Shown here one piece after another: positions 40,905-49,007 of a stretch of DNA of 53,998 nt. The position numbers and the translations under genes are program-made. This DNA is from an uncultured Eubacteriales bacterium (GTDB lineage: Bacteria > Bacillota > Clostridia > Oscillospirales > CAG-272), in NCBI GenBank assembly GCA_900546315.1, contig URCP01000008.1, positions 1-53,998 on the forward strand, given 5' to 3'. Positions within the stretch are counted from its first letter, which is position 1, and each line of letters opens with the position of its first letter. The notes beneath the pieces were generated by a model. That model saw only the letters and a list, made by a program, of their open reading frames with translations. It made no database searches and was not told where the DNA came from.

Positions 40905-42797
40905 ATGATTTTAAGAGCACCGGCCGTACCGCTCATCACGGTCGACCCCTATTTCAGCGTCTGGTCGGACACCGACAGACTTAATGAAGGCACTACCGTC
41001 CACTGGACAGGCAAACCGAACACCATCGTCGGTCTTCTCACGATAGACGGCAAGGACTACCGTTTCATGGGCGAGAAGCACGGCGAGCCCATGACCCAGA
41101 CCGGGCTTGATATCACGGCTCTCACATCAGAGTATACGTTTGAGGCGGCTGGCGTCAGACTGAAGGCGAAATTCTTCACGCCGCTCTTCCCGGACAGCCT
41201 CGCGATAATGACGAGACCTGTCAGCTATCTCGCTCTCTCGACCGAGTCGACAGACGGCGCGGCTCACACGATGAAGGTGAAGATCATCGCGTCTGAAGAG
41301 CTCTGCATAAACCTGAAGGGTGAGCTTGAAGTGGAGACCTCGACCGAGGAATTCGATGGGATCAACGCTGTCAGGATCGGCAGCAAATCTCAGCCTGTGC
41401 TCGGCAGAAAGGGCGACGACCTGCGAATTGACTGGGGATATTTCTATCTCGCGGCAAAGGACGCGAAGGTTGGCTCGAAAAAGTGCGAAGAGTGCGGCAT
41501 GACCGTCATCACACTGGAAAAGGACATTGCGGACGAGGCGCTGATCGCGTTCGCTTATGACGATATTTATTCGATAGAATATTTCGGTGAAAAGCTGAAG
41601 TCTGTCTGGAACAAGGACGGAAAGACGATTGAGACCGCGATAAGCGAGGCTTTCGGCGACTACGAGCAGCTCGCGGAGAAGGCGGTAGAGCTTGACGACA
41701 AGCTGCTTCTCGACTCTGTGAAGGCGGGCGGCGAAAAGTACTCTGATATGCTCCGTCTCGCGTTCAGACAGGCTATCGCGGCACACAAGGCTGTCCTCGA
41801 CAAGGATGGAGAGCTGCTGTTCATCTCGAAGGAGTGCTTCTCCAACGGCTGCGCGGCGACTGTCGACGTCAGCTATCCGTCGATCCCGATGTTCCTCATC
41901 TATAATCCGGAGCTCGTTCTCGGTATGATGCGTCCGATATTCAGATTCGCCGAGAGCGACGCGTGGGAGTTCGACTTCGCGCCGCATGACGTCGGAACCT
42001 ACCCGCTCGTCAACGGTCAGGTATATGGCGGAAACGCGCTCGACTACCAGATGCCGGTCGAGGAATGCGGCAATATGCTCGTCATGACCGCCGCGTACTC
42101 TGTCGCGAGCGGTGACTTCAGCTATGCCGAAAAGCATTTTGACACGCTTGTCAACTGGACCAGATATCTCACGGATAACGGCGCCGACCCGGCAAACCAG
42201 CTCTGCACCGACGACTTCGCGGGTCATCTCGCGCACAACTGCAACCTGTCGCTCAAAGCGATATCCGGTATCGCCGGTATGGGCATCATCTGCGAGAAGC
42301 TCGGACGGAGCGATATGTCCGCGTCATACTTCGACTCCGCGCGCAAGCTCTCGATAAACTGGCTTCTGAGAGCGCAGAACGGCGACGGCAGCTACCGCCT
42401 CGCGTTCGACCGCAAGGGCACTTACAGCATGAAGTACAACGTCGTCTGGGACAAGCTGTTCGGAACCAAGCTGATCCCGCACGAGGTCTTCGACGGCGAG
42501 ACCTGGGCGAACCGCCGCCACTTCGGCAAATACGGAATGCCGCTTGACAACCGCAAGACTTACACGAAGTCTGACTGGCTCGTGTGGACCGCGACCCTCT
42601 GCTCAGACAAGGCTGAATTCGAGAGCTATGTTGAGCCGCTGTGGGAGGCTTACAATTCGATGCCGACCCGCGTCCCGATGACCGACTGGTATGATACCGT
42701 CACCTCCGCTAAGGTGGGCTTCCAGCACAGATCCGTCATCGGCGGTCTGTTCATAAAGCTGATGGATTTCTACGGGACTGTCAGAGTCTATAAGTAA
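40905..42797 (+). CDS. DUF4965/DUF5127/DUF1793 (glutaminase A-like) protein
   Basis: A 630-aa protein resembling the fungal glutaminase GtaA family and its bacterial relatives, a six-hairpin (alpha/alpha)6 barrel with an N-terminal beta-sandwich. Recognised parts: VPLITVDPYFSVWSDTDRL and HWTG in the first 40 residues, then YPSIPMFLIYNPELVLGMM and MPVEECGNMLVM in the barrel, ending with MPTRVPMTDWYDT and QHRSVIGGLF. No signal peptide is present, unlike secreted fungal GtaA. GGAGG precedes ATG 40905; the longer frame runs over the promoter and is rejected. Bacterial members are mostly of unknown activity and often lie in glycan loci, so a glycosidase is as plausible as a glutaminase. Monocistronic. 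Confidence 0.85.
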   Translation: MILRAPAVPLITVDPYFSVWSDTDRLNEGTTVHWTGKPNTIVGLLTIDGKDYRFMGEKHGEPMTQTGLDITALTSEYTFEAAGVRLKAKFFTPLFPDSLAIMTRPVSYLALSTESTDGAAHTMKVKIIASEELCINLKGELEVETSTEEFDGINAVRIGSKSQPVLGRKGDDLRIDWGYFYLAAKDAKVGSKKCEECGMTVITLEKDIADEALIAFAYDDIYSIEYFGEKLKSVWNKDGKTIETAISEAFGDYEQLAEKAVELDDKLLLDSVKAGGEKYSDMLRLAFRQAIAAHKAVLDKDGELLFISKECFSNGCAATVDVSYPSIPMFLIYNPELVLGMMRPIFRFAESDAWEFDFAPHDVGTYPLVNGQVYGGNALDYQMPVEECGNMLVMTAAYSVASGDFSYAEKHFDTLVNWTRYLTDNGADPANQLCTDDFAGHLAHNCNLSLKAISGIAGMGIICEKLGRSDMSASYFDSARKLSINWLLRAQNGDGSYRLAFDRKGTYSMKYNVVWDKLFGTKLIPHEVFDGETWANRRHFGKYGMPLDNRKTYTKSDWLVWTATLCSDKAEFESYVEPLWEAYNSMPTRVPMTDWYDTVTSAKVGFQHRSVIGGLFIKLMDFYGTVRVYK

Positions 42798-42806
42798 TAT
42801 ATAATC

Positions 42807-42838
42807 ATCCGCGCATGGGGTTCTATGCGCGGATTTTT
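42807..42838 (+). terminator. Terminator of the DUF4965/DUF5127 gene
   Basis: ATCCGCGCAT (42807-42816) pairs with ATGCGCGGAT (42824-42833), then T5. Confidence 0.9.
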
Positions 42839-42880
42839 CCGCTCCGTGAAAAAAATTTCAAAGAAATTTTGCGATACCTC

Positions 42881-42909
42881 TTGCATATTTTCGATAGGTG
42901 TTGTATAAT
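42881..42909 (+). promoter_or_regulatory. Promoter of the isomerase-esterase-isomerase unit
   Basis: TTGCAT (42881-42886), 17-nt spacer, TATAAT (42904-42909). It leaves a leader of about 95 nt. Confidence 0.8.
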
Positions 42910-43011
42910 TATGGTGACGTCGTCGGCAGTCTACAAACGGAGCGTGAAAAGGCTCCCCGGGTCCGGTGCCGGGCGTCAGAAAAAATCGTTGTTTTTTAAG
43001 GAGACAAAATC

Positions 43012-43746
43012 ATGGAATACGGACTTCAGATGTACAGCGTCCGCGACTTCACCGAGAAGGATCTGCTCGGGACGCTTAAGAAGGTTGCTGAAATCGGCTA
43101 CAAGTACATAGAGTTCGCCGGTTTCTTCGGCAACAGCGCCGAGGATGTGAAGGCGGCGCTCGACGCGAACGGACTTGTATGCAGCGGAACTCACACCGGT
43201 CTTGGTGAGCTCGACGCTGACTTTGCCGCTGCCGTCAAATATCACCACACCATCGGCAACAAGAACTTCATCATCCCGTGGGCTGACACCAGCACAAAGG
43301 AAAAGCTCGACGCTCTGATCGACGGCATCAACAAATATCAGCCGATGCTCGCCGCCGAGGGCATCACTCTCGCCTTCCACAACCACTCCGGCGAGTTCCT
43401 CCCGAACCAGGACGGACAGATCCCGCACGAGGAAATGCAGAAGCGCACAAAGATCGACTTCGAGATCGACACCTGCTGGGCATACGTCGCCGGTCGCGAC
43501 CCGGTCGAGACCATCACCGCTCTCAAGGACCGCGTCCATATGATCCACCTCAAGGACATAAAGAAAACCGCTGAGGGCAAGCACGAAGGCCGCGCTCTCG
43601 GTGAGGGCGAAGCGCCCGTCGCCGCTGTCTACGCGCGTGCGAAGGAACTCGGCATGAGAATGATCGTCGAGAGCGAAAACCTCAATCCCGACGGACTCTC
43701 CGAGGTCACCCGCTGCATGAACTACCTGCGCTCTCTCGAGAAGTAA
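43012..43746 (+). CDS. Sugar phosphate isomerase/epimerase (AP endonuclease 2-type TIM barrel), first paralogue
   Basis: A 244-aa TIM-barrel protein of the xylose-isomerase-like superfamily, members of which isomerise or epimerise sugars and inosose derivatives. It begins MEYGLQMYSVRD. Metal-site residues typical of the family are visible: FHNHSGEF near 124, DFEIDTCWA near 150 (Asp), MIHLKD near 178 (His), and IVESEN near 220 (Glu). AAGGAG precedes the ATG. The esterase gene starts 3 nt after its stop, and a close paralogue lies 770 nt downstream. Substrate unknown. Confidence 0.9.
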   Translation: MEYGLQMYSVRDFTEKDLLGTLKKVAEIGYKYIEFAGFFGNSAEDVKAALDANGLVCSGTHTGLGELDADFAAAVKYHHTIGNKNFIIPWADTSTKEKLDALIDGINKYQPMLAAEGITLAFHNHSGEFLPNQDGQIPHEEMQKRTKIDFEIDTCWAYVAGRDPVETITALKDRVHMIHLKDIKKTAEGKHEGRALGEGEAPVAAVYARAKELGMRMIVESENLNPDGLSEVTRCMNYLRSLEK

Positions 43747-43749
43747 TTC

Positions 43750-44442
43750 ATGAAGCTCACAAAAACCTATGACGCGAGGCTCGAGTCGGCTCTCAACGCG
43801 GTTCTCTACACCCCGGACTCCGACCCGGACAACGCGTCGGGAGAGCTTCCGCTGATAGTATACCTCCACGGCGCCGGAGAACGCGGTCTCGTCCGCGACC
43901 ACATCTTCCGCCACGGCATACCGAAGCTGATACGTGAAGGCAAAGAGATAAACGCCGCCGTCCTCGCCCCGCAGTGTCCGGAATGGGCGGTCTGGGACAA
44001 CGTCGTGCGGGAACTCAAAGCCCTCATAGACGACGCGATAGTCCTGCTCGGGATAAAACGCGACCACGTGTCGCTCACCGGCTCGAGCATGGGCGGATTC
44101 GGCACATGGTCGATGGGAATCACATATCCCGACTTTTTCTCAGCGATAGCCCCGGTCGCGGGCGGCGGAATGTCCTGGAGAGCCTCAAAGCTCGGCACGA
44201 CGCCGGTATTCGCGTACCACGGAGCCATCGACTCCGTCGTCCCCCCGGTCTACTCCGAACTGATGGTAAACGCCATTAACGCGAGCGGCGGACACGCCGG
44301 ACTCACGCTCCTTCCCGGTTTCGAACACAACGACGGCATAGACTATGCTTACCGGAACACAGATCTCATCGACAAACTCATCTCCGCCCGCCGCACGGTC
44401 TTCACCGCGCCGCCGGAGATCTGTCACGACATGTTCCGCTGA
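43750..44442 (+). CDS. Alpha/beta-hydrolase esterase
   Basis: A 230-aa serine hydrolase of the phospholipase/carboxylesterase type. The oxyanion segment is LIVYLHGAGERG (36-47), the nucleophile elbow GSSMGG has Ser113, the acid is Asp161 in YHGAIDSVVPP, and the base is His193 in FEHNDGIDY. No signal peptide. It lies between the two sugar isomerase paralogues and is coupled to the first, which suggests removal of acyl groups from an imported sugar before isomerisation. That is inference from context only. Confidence 0.87.
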   Translation: MKLTKTYDARLESALNAVLYTPDSDPDNASGELPLIVYLHGAGERGLVRDHIFRHGIPKLIREGKEINAAVLAPQCPEWAVWDNVVRELKALIDDAIVLLGIKRDHVSLTGSSMGGFGTWSMGITYPDFFSAIAPVAGGGMSWRASKLGTTPVFAYHGAIDSVVPPVYSELMVNAINASGGHAGLTLLPGFEHNDGIDYAYRNTDLIDKLISARRTVFTAPPEICHDMFR

Positions 44443-44514
44443 ACACAAAAAACGGCAAAAGCCGAAAAATAACACGGAAGTTCTGCCTCCGTGAAATCGA
44501 AAGGAATCACAATC

Positions 44515-45237
44515 ATGGAATACGGTCTTCAGATGTACAGCGTCCGCGACATCACAAACGATGATCTCGCCGGAGCCCTCAAAAAAGTAGCCGAAATCGG
44601 CTACAAATACGTCGAATTCGCCGGCTTCTTCGGCCACCCCGCCGAAGAAGTCAAAGCAATGCTCGACGAATACGGCCTCATCGTCAGCGGCACCCACTCC
44701 GGTCTCGGCGACCTCGACAACGATTTCGCCGGCACCGTCAAGTACCACAAGGCAATAGGCAACAAGAACTACATAATCCCCGGCGCTCCGTGGGACACCA
44801 AAGAAGGTCTCGACTCCACAATCGAAAAGCTCAACAAATACAAGCCCATGCTCGCCGCTGAAGGCATCACCCTCGCCTACCACAACCACGACGGTGAATT
44901 CAGACCCAACAAAGACGGTCAGATAGCCCACGAAGAAATGGAAAAACGCTCCGACATCAACTTCGAAATCGACACCTACTGGGCATTCGTAGCCGGCCGC
45001 GACCCGGTCGAAACCATCACCCGCCTCAAAGACCGCGTCAACGTCATTCACCTCAAGGACGGCACCAAGGACAAACACGGCAAAGCCCTCGGCGAAGGCG
45101 AAGCTCCCGTAACCGCAGTGCGCGCTAAAGCAATCGAACTCGGTATGCGCATGGTCGTCGAAAGCGAAGGCCTCCAGCCCACCGGTCTCGAAGAAGTCAC
45201 CCGCTGCATGAACTTCCTCAGATCACTTGAGAAGTAA
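44515..45237 (+). CDS. Sugar phosphate isomerase/epimerase, second paralogue
   Basis: A 240-aa TIM-barrel protein very similar to that at 43012 over its whole length (roughly 70 % by eye), including MEYGLQMYSVRD, LAAEGITLAYHNHDGEF, AGRDPVETIT and the ending EEVTRCMNFLRSLEK. The main difference is a four-residue deletion in the loop after HLKD. GAAAGGA lies ten bases before ATG 44515. Codons differ systematically from the first copy (more AAA and GAA), so this is not a recent duplication without drift. Hairpin repeat copy 3 starts 11 nt after its stop. Confidence 0.9.
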   Translation: MEYGLQMYSVRDITNDDLAGALKKVAEIGYKYVEFAGFFGHPAEEVKAMLDEYGLIVSGTHSGLGDLDNDFAGTVKYHKAIGNKNYIIPGAPWDTKEGLDSTIEKLNKYKPMLAAEGITLAYHNHDGEFRPNKDGQIAHEEMEKRSDINFEIDTYWAFVAGRDPVETITRLKDRVNVIHLKDGTKDKHGKALGEGEAPVTAVRAKAIELGMRMVVESEGLQPTGLEEVTRCMNFLRSLEK

Positions 45238-45247
45238 TTGCTTATTT

Positions 45248-45318
45248 GCAGGGGGAGAGAAACCGCTTTGAAAAGCGGTTTCTCTCCCCCTGCACCCCCT
45301 CTCTTCCGTAAACTTTTC
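45248..45318 (+). repeat. GCAGGGGG hairpin repeat, copy 3
   Basis: 21-bp perfect stem (45248-45293) with TGAA loop, then tail ACCCCCT, CTTC, GTAAACTTTT (45294-45318). The central stem sequence differs from copies 1 and 2 on both sides, with pairing kept. Confidence 0.87.
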
Positions 45319-45364
45319 AAAAAACAGTTTTACGGACAGGGATAACATTACAGCACTATTAACG

Positions 45365-45396
45365 CCGGGTCGGAACGCTCTGTCCGACCCGGTTTT
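45365..45396. terminator. Terminator between convergent transcripts
   Basis: CCGGGTCGGA (45365-45374) pairs with TCCGACCCGG (45383-45392), followed by TTTT. It separates the plus-strand isomerase unit from the minus-strand solute-binding lipoprotein. Confidence 0.82.
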
Positions 45397-45398
45397 CG

Positions 45399-46886
45399 TT
45401 ACTCTCTGTAAAAAGCGAGTATCTTTTCGAGATTCGACTCAAGACGACCCTCGCAGGCAGCGAATGTCGACGCAACATTCTTCTTCAGCGCCAGCACGTC
45501 TCGCATACGCCAGTCGGTCGCGCCCTCATTGAGCGTCACCGTATAATAATACCCAAACTGGAAACAGATACCATCCCGTATTATATCGAGCATCTCCGCC
45601 GAATCCTCGTCACGTGTGAACTTCACCTTCAGCGCCTTATCATAGAACGCCGGTATGACACTGTCAAGGCTCGCCGCATTCAGCGCCTCAACCATCACCG
45701 CCGTCTTCTCAATATTCTTAACATCCGCCGGGATCATCATGACACTGTAACCGTTATGAGGCTGAGTAAAATACTTATCCTGCGACTCCTCATATTTCGG
45801 ATAAGGAAGGACTCCGAAATCCGTCTCCATGCTCCTGAACGATATCGCGCTCCTCAGCATATCCGGATAGAACAGCGCCCTGTCCTCCACGAACATCTCA
45901 GTCAATGGATTCGTCGTCATGGAAGAATGCGTCTTGAACGCATACACGCCGTCATTATTGTCATAAAGAGCGCTGAGCTTCGTCACGACCTCTTCCATCC
46001 TCGCTATGTCCGTATTTATCCTCGGCATCCCGTCCTCGCCCCTGTCGGTTATCCTTACCTGAAACGCCGAATAATACGCGTCCGCGACATTCTCATAATC
46101 CGTCGCGAGCCCGAACATATCCTCCTCGTCCTTCTCCGAATTTCCGTTGAGATCACGATACACCCCGGCGCACAGCTCAGAGAGCTTATCTACCGTCCAC
46201 TTTCCTTCACGCACAAGATCATACAGCCCGTCGATGCCGTTATCCTCCGCGATCTGCTTATTGAAATAATAGACGAACAGCGACGGCCACACCGAATAAG
46301 TATAATCCCCGACAAGATAGAACAGCTTCCCGTTCACCGTTATCTCATCGATGATATCATGATAATAGTACTCCGCGTCAAGGTCGATGACCGGCACCTT
46401 CATGAAGTCATAAAGGCACTCCGCGACGTCGAGATTCGCCGAATACGCCTGATAACCGAGCACAAGGTCGAACGCCCCGTCGCCCGCCATGACCGAAGTC
46501 TTGAGCAGAGAATTGAACGATTCCCTGTCCGGCCAGCTTCCGTTCGCCTTGTTCGCCACGATATTCACGTTGAATCGCGCCCCTATCTCGGCGTTCCTCT
46601 TGTACACCGCGTCATCAACCAGATCACCGCTCTCCTCGTCGACCGCGACCTCATCGAAGAACTGTCCGTTCTGCGTCTCCCGGCAGAGAACGGTGAAGTC
46701 CTCACCGCCGAAATCGTATTCGCCGAGACTGTCACGATAACGGGATGTCGTCTCATCTGATGACGACACACTGCCCTCACCGGACGTCGTATCCGTATCC
46801 GCCGCGGTATTCCCACACCCGGACAGTATCGTCGGCACTATCATTGCAGCCGCGAGAAAAAGCGCTTCAATTCTTGTTTTTTTCAT
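45399..46886 (-). CDS. Extracellular solute-binding lipoprotein
   Basis: A 495-aa binding protein of a sugar ABC importer. Signal peptide with lipobox ILSGC, the Cys at about 24, so it is lipid-anchored. A Ser/Thr/Asp-rich linker follows (25-50), then a bilobal fold with EIGARFNVNI, DLVLGYQAYSANLD, FVYYFNKQIAEDNG and EGKWTVDKLSEL. The start is ATG 46886 with GGAGGG; the longer frame is rejected. Downstream of the GH130 gene by 11 nt. No permease or ATPase gene lies nearby, so it must deliver to transporters encoded elsewhere. Confidence 0.88.
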   Translation of the reverse strand: MKKTRIEALFLAAAMIVPTILSGCGNTAADTDTTSGEGSVSSSDETTSRYRDSLGEYDFGGEDFTVLCRETQNGQFFDEVAVDEESGDLVDDAVYKRNAEIGARFNVNIVANKANGSWPDRESFNSLLKTSVMAGDGAFDLVLGYQAYSANLDVAECLYDFMKVPVIDLDAEYYYHDIIDEITVNGKLFYLVGDYTYSVWPSLFVYYFNKQIAEDNGIDGLYDLVREGKWTVDKLSELCAGVYRDLNGNSEKDEEDMFGLATDYENVADAYYSAFQVRITDRGEDGMPRINTDIARMEEVVTKLSALYDNNDGVYAFKTHSSMTTNPLTEMFVEDRALFYPDMLRSAISFRSMETDFGVLPYPKYEESQDKYFTQPHNGYSVMMIPADVKNIEKTAVMVEALNAASLDSVIPAFYDKALKVKFTRDEDSAEMLDIIRDGICFQFGYYYTVTLNEGATDWRMRDVLALKKNVASTFAACEGRLESNLEKILAFYRE

Positions 46887-46897
46887 GACACCCTCCG

Positions 46898-47890
46898 TTA
46901 ATTCCCGCAGAGCGCGACGAGCTCGTCGATAGTCGATACGGCAAGGCACTCGACTGTATCCGCGGCGCCATAATAAATCTTCACGCTGCCGTCCGGCTCC
47001 GCTATCATTCCGCCCGGGAATATTACGTTCTGTCTGAATCCCTCGTCCGCCTCATACGCCGTCTCAGGCGCGATCAACGGCTCCTTTGACATTCCGATAA
47101 CCTTTGACGGGTCCTCAAGGTCGAGCAGCATGATCCCGGCGCAGTAACGCTTCTTCCAGGAAGACTCCCACCCGTTCTTTCCCCGACTGTCGTCGCGGTC
47201 GACCGAATGGAACAGCGTCAGCCATCCGTCCTTCGTCCTTATCGGCGGCGCGGCGGGACCTATCTTGTCGTTCGCGAACGGCACGTTCTCGACCCCGAGA
47301 AGCAGCTCGCTCTTCCCCCAGAACTCAAGATCAGGAGAACGGGATATCCAGATATCAAACCTGTCCCTTCCCCGGCTGTAGACAGTGAACGGTCTCTCGA
47401 GCCGCACGTACATTCCGCCGATCTTCTCCGGGAACAGCACCATATTGCGGTTGTCAGGCGTACTCAGGGATATGAACTCTATTCCCTCGAAATCGCCCTT
47501 TATCCTTCCGATTCCGCCGCGTATGCCGTGCCTTGTGTCGACGGCAAAGCAAATGAAGAGCTCGTCGCCGATCATCGTCAGCCTCGGGTCATAAATCCGC
47601 CCGATCTCGCCGTCGCGGACATCCTCCGCGCGCACCATGGGCTCCGGTCTCGCGATCCAGTGAACACCGTCGTCACTCTCGGCGACACCGATATTTGTAC
47701 CGGCGAACCGCCCGTCCGCGTATCCGTAATCATTGCGGAAGACCATATAATACTTTCCGCCGCGCTTCACAACTCCGGCATTGAATATGAGATCCGCCGG
47801 ATACGGAATGTCCTTCGCGGACAGCACCGGGTTCGCGGGATATCTCCGGATGCACGCCGCGCTTTTCAGTTCTGGAAACAGTTTTGCCAA
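46898..47890 (-). CDS. GH130-family glycoside phosphorylase or hydrolase
   Basis: A 330-aa five-bladed beta-propeller enzyme of GH130, which contains beta-mannoside phosphorylases and beta-1,2-mannosidases. Family features: NPVLSAKDIPYPADLIFNAG at 20-39 in pieces (NPVL, then FNAG), YYMVFRNDYG, and IYDPRLTMIGDELFICF with the conserved YDPR Asp. VIFPGGMIAEPDGSVKIYYGAADT near the end matches the propeller closure. It starts at TTG 47890 after AAAGGCAGG. A promoter (TTTACA, 17 nt, TATAAT) lies in the divergent region with araC. Phosphorylase or hydrolase cannot be decided without checking the phosphate-binding basic residues. Confidence 0.85.
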   Translation of the reverse strand: MAKLFPELKSAACIRRYPANPVLSAKDIPYPADLIFNAGVVKRGGKYYMVFRNDYGYADGRFAGTNIGVAESDDGVHWIARPEPMVRAEDVRDGEIGRIYDPRLTMIGDELFICFAVDTRHGIRGGIGRIKGDFEGIEFISLSTPDNRNMVLFPEKIGGMYVRLERPFTVYSRGRDRFDIWISRSPDLEFWGKSELLLGVENVPFANDKIGPAAPPIRTKDGWLTLFHSVDRDDSRGKNGWESSWKKRYCAGIMLLDLEDPSKVIGMSKEPLIAPETAYEADEGFRQNVIFPGGMIAEPDGSVKIYYGAADTVECLAVSTIDELVALCGN

Positions 47891-47924
47891 TCTGATTACC
47901 TGCCTTTCAATTCATTATATCAAT

Positions 47925-47953
47925 ATTATACATCATCATACCGGTCATGTAAA
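47925..47953 (-). promoter_or_regulatory. Promoter of the GH130-lipoprotein unit
   Basis: Minus strand TTTACA (47953-47948), 17-nt spacer, TATAAT (47930-47925). Confidence 0.82.
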
Positions 47954-47962
47954 TCCTCAATA

Positions 47963-47994
47963 GGGACATAATCGACAGAAATATGTCTCTTTTT
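47963..47994 (+). promoter_or_regulatory. Inverted repeat between divergent promoters
   Basis: GGGACATA (47963-47970) and TATGTCTC (47982-47989), one G-T pair, followed by T5. It lies between the GH130 and araC promoters. It could be an AraC operator or a small insulating terminator. Confidence 0.4.
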
Positions 47995-48007
47995 ATGATA
48001 TTCACGC

Positions 48008-48050
48008 TTGACAAAAGTCTCCACGCGTGATATAATCGAAGCGTGGAGAC
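48008..48050 (+). promoter_or_regulatory. araC promoter with operator-like inverted repeat across the -10
   Basis: TTGACA (48008-48013), 17-nt spacer, TATAAT (48031-48036). A perfect 10-bp inverted repeat, GTCTCCACGC (48017-48026) and GCGTGGAGAC (48041-48050), brackets the -10 box, a good position for a repressor or for autoregulation. TTCACGC just upstream repeats part of the arm. Confidence 0.8.
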
Positions 48051-48080
48051 AAAATTATCAGCTTGAAAGGCGGTCAGACT

Positions 48081-49004
48081 ATGCTTTACCGGTCAGACAT
48101 GAAATACACCTTTGATTTTTCGGATGTGAATCTGAAAGCGGGAGGCTACCTCGTAACGCTGAACAGCGCGAGCCACGAACCGCCGCGGCATCCGTGGAAC
48201 ATACCGCTTCACGACCACAACAGCTATGAGATACACTTCATCTCATCCGGAACCGGCAGCTTCAATGTCAGCGGTTCGGAGCACGAAGTAAGCGCGGGGG
48301 ACGTTGTGATAACCGGTCCGGGCGTCCTGCACGCACAGACCTCGGGGCTCGACGACCCGATGGAAGAATACTGCGTGAACGTCAGCATAACTCCGATAAA
48401 GCGCGGAAAACATAAGAACGAAGATATTTCAGGTCTGTTAGGCGCCATAGTCAGCCAGCCTTTCCGCATATGCGGCAAGACGGACGCGGAAACGGAATTC
48501 GCGATTCTTCTGTCCGAGGCAACAGCTCTCGCACCCGGGTGGAGGGAAAGAATAACGTCCATGATGATGTCTCTGCTGATCCGCGTCGGAAGGCTGACAG
48601 CTGATGTGACGGAAAGATATGTCCCGAACAGTTATCGCTCAGGTGACGAATACCACACCTCACGCGAGATAAACAGGCGGCGCCAGATAGATATGTATCT
48701 GCGCGGCTTCCTGAGTGATATAAGTGAGGCGGAGCTCGCCGGAATGCTATTTGTCAGCCGCCGCCAGCTCAGCCGGATAATGCGCGAATGCTACTCGATG
48801 ACCTTCACAGAGAAGGTGAACGACCTGAGAGCTGAATACGCGAAAAACCTGCTTGTCACGACTGACATGACCGTGGCGGAAATATCCGACGCCTGCGGCT
48901 TCTCATCCGTCCAGTATTTCTACAAGGTCTTCGCAAGAAAATACGGCACATCACCGGGGAAGCTGCGCGGTAAAAAACTGATACCCAAACCGGGTGAACG
49001 ATGA
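48081..49004 (+). CDS. AraC-family transcriptional regulator
   Basis: A 307-aa regulator with an N-terminal cupin-like sugar-sensing domain (HDHNSYEIHFISSGTG near 44, then AGDVVITGPGVLH) and a C-terminal double helix-turn-helix (SEAELAGMLFVSRRQLSRIM near 221-240 in part; then TVAEISDACGFSSVQYFYKVFARKYG). ATG 48081 is chosen, with GAAAGG ten bases before it; an in-frame TTG at 48063 overlaps that site. It is divergent from GH130 and convergent (3 nt apart) with the propeller enzyme, so it probably regulates this glycoside locus in response to the released sugar. Confidence 0.93.
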   Translation: MLYRSDMKYTFDFSDVNLKAGGYLVTLNSASHEPPRHPWNIPLHDHNSYEIHFISSGTGSFNVSGSEHEVSAGDVVITGPGVLHAQTSGLDDPMEEYCVNVSITPIKRGKHKNEDISGLLGAIVSQPFRICGKTDAETEFAILLSEATALAPGWRERITSMMMSLLIRVGRLTADVTERYVPNSYRSGDEYHTSREINRRRQIDMYLRGFLSDISEAELAGMLFVSRRQLSRIMRECYSMTFTEKVNDLRAEYAKNLLVTTDMTVAEISDACGFSSVQYFYKVFARKYGTSPGKLRGKKLIPKPGER

Positions 49005-49007
49005 TGA

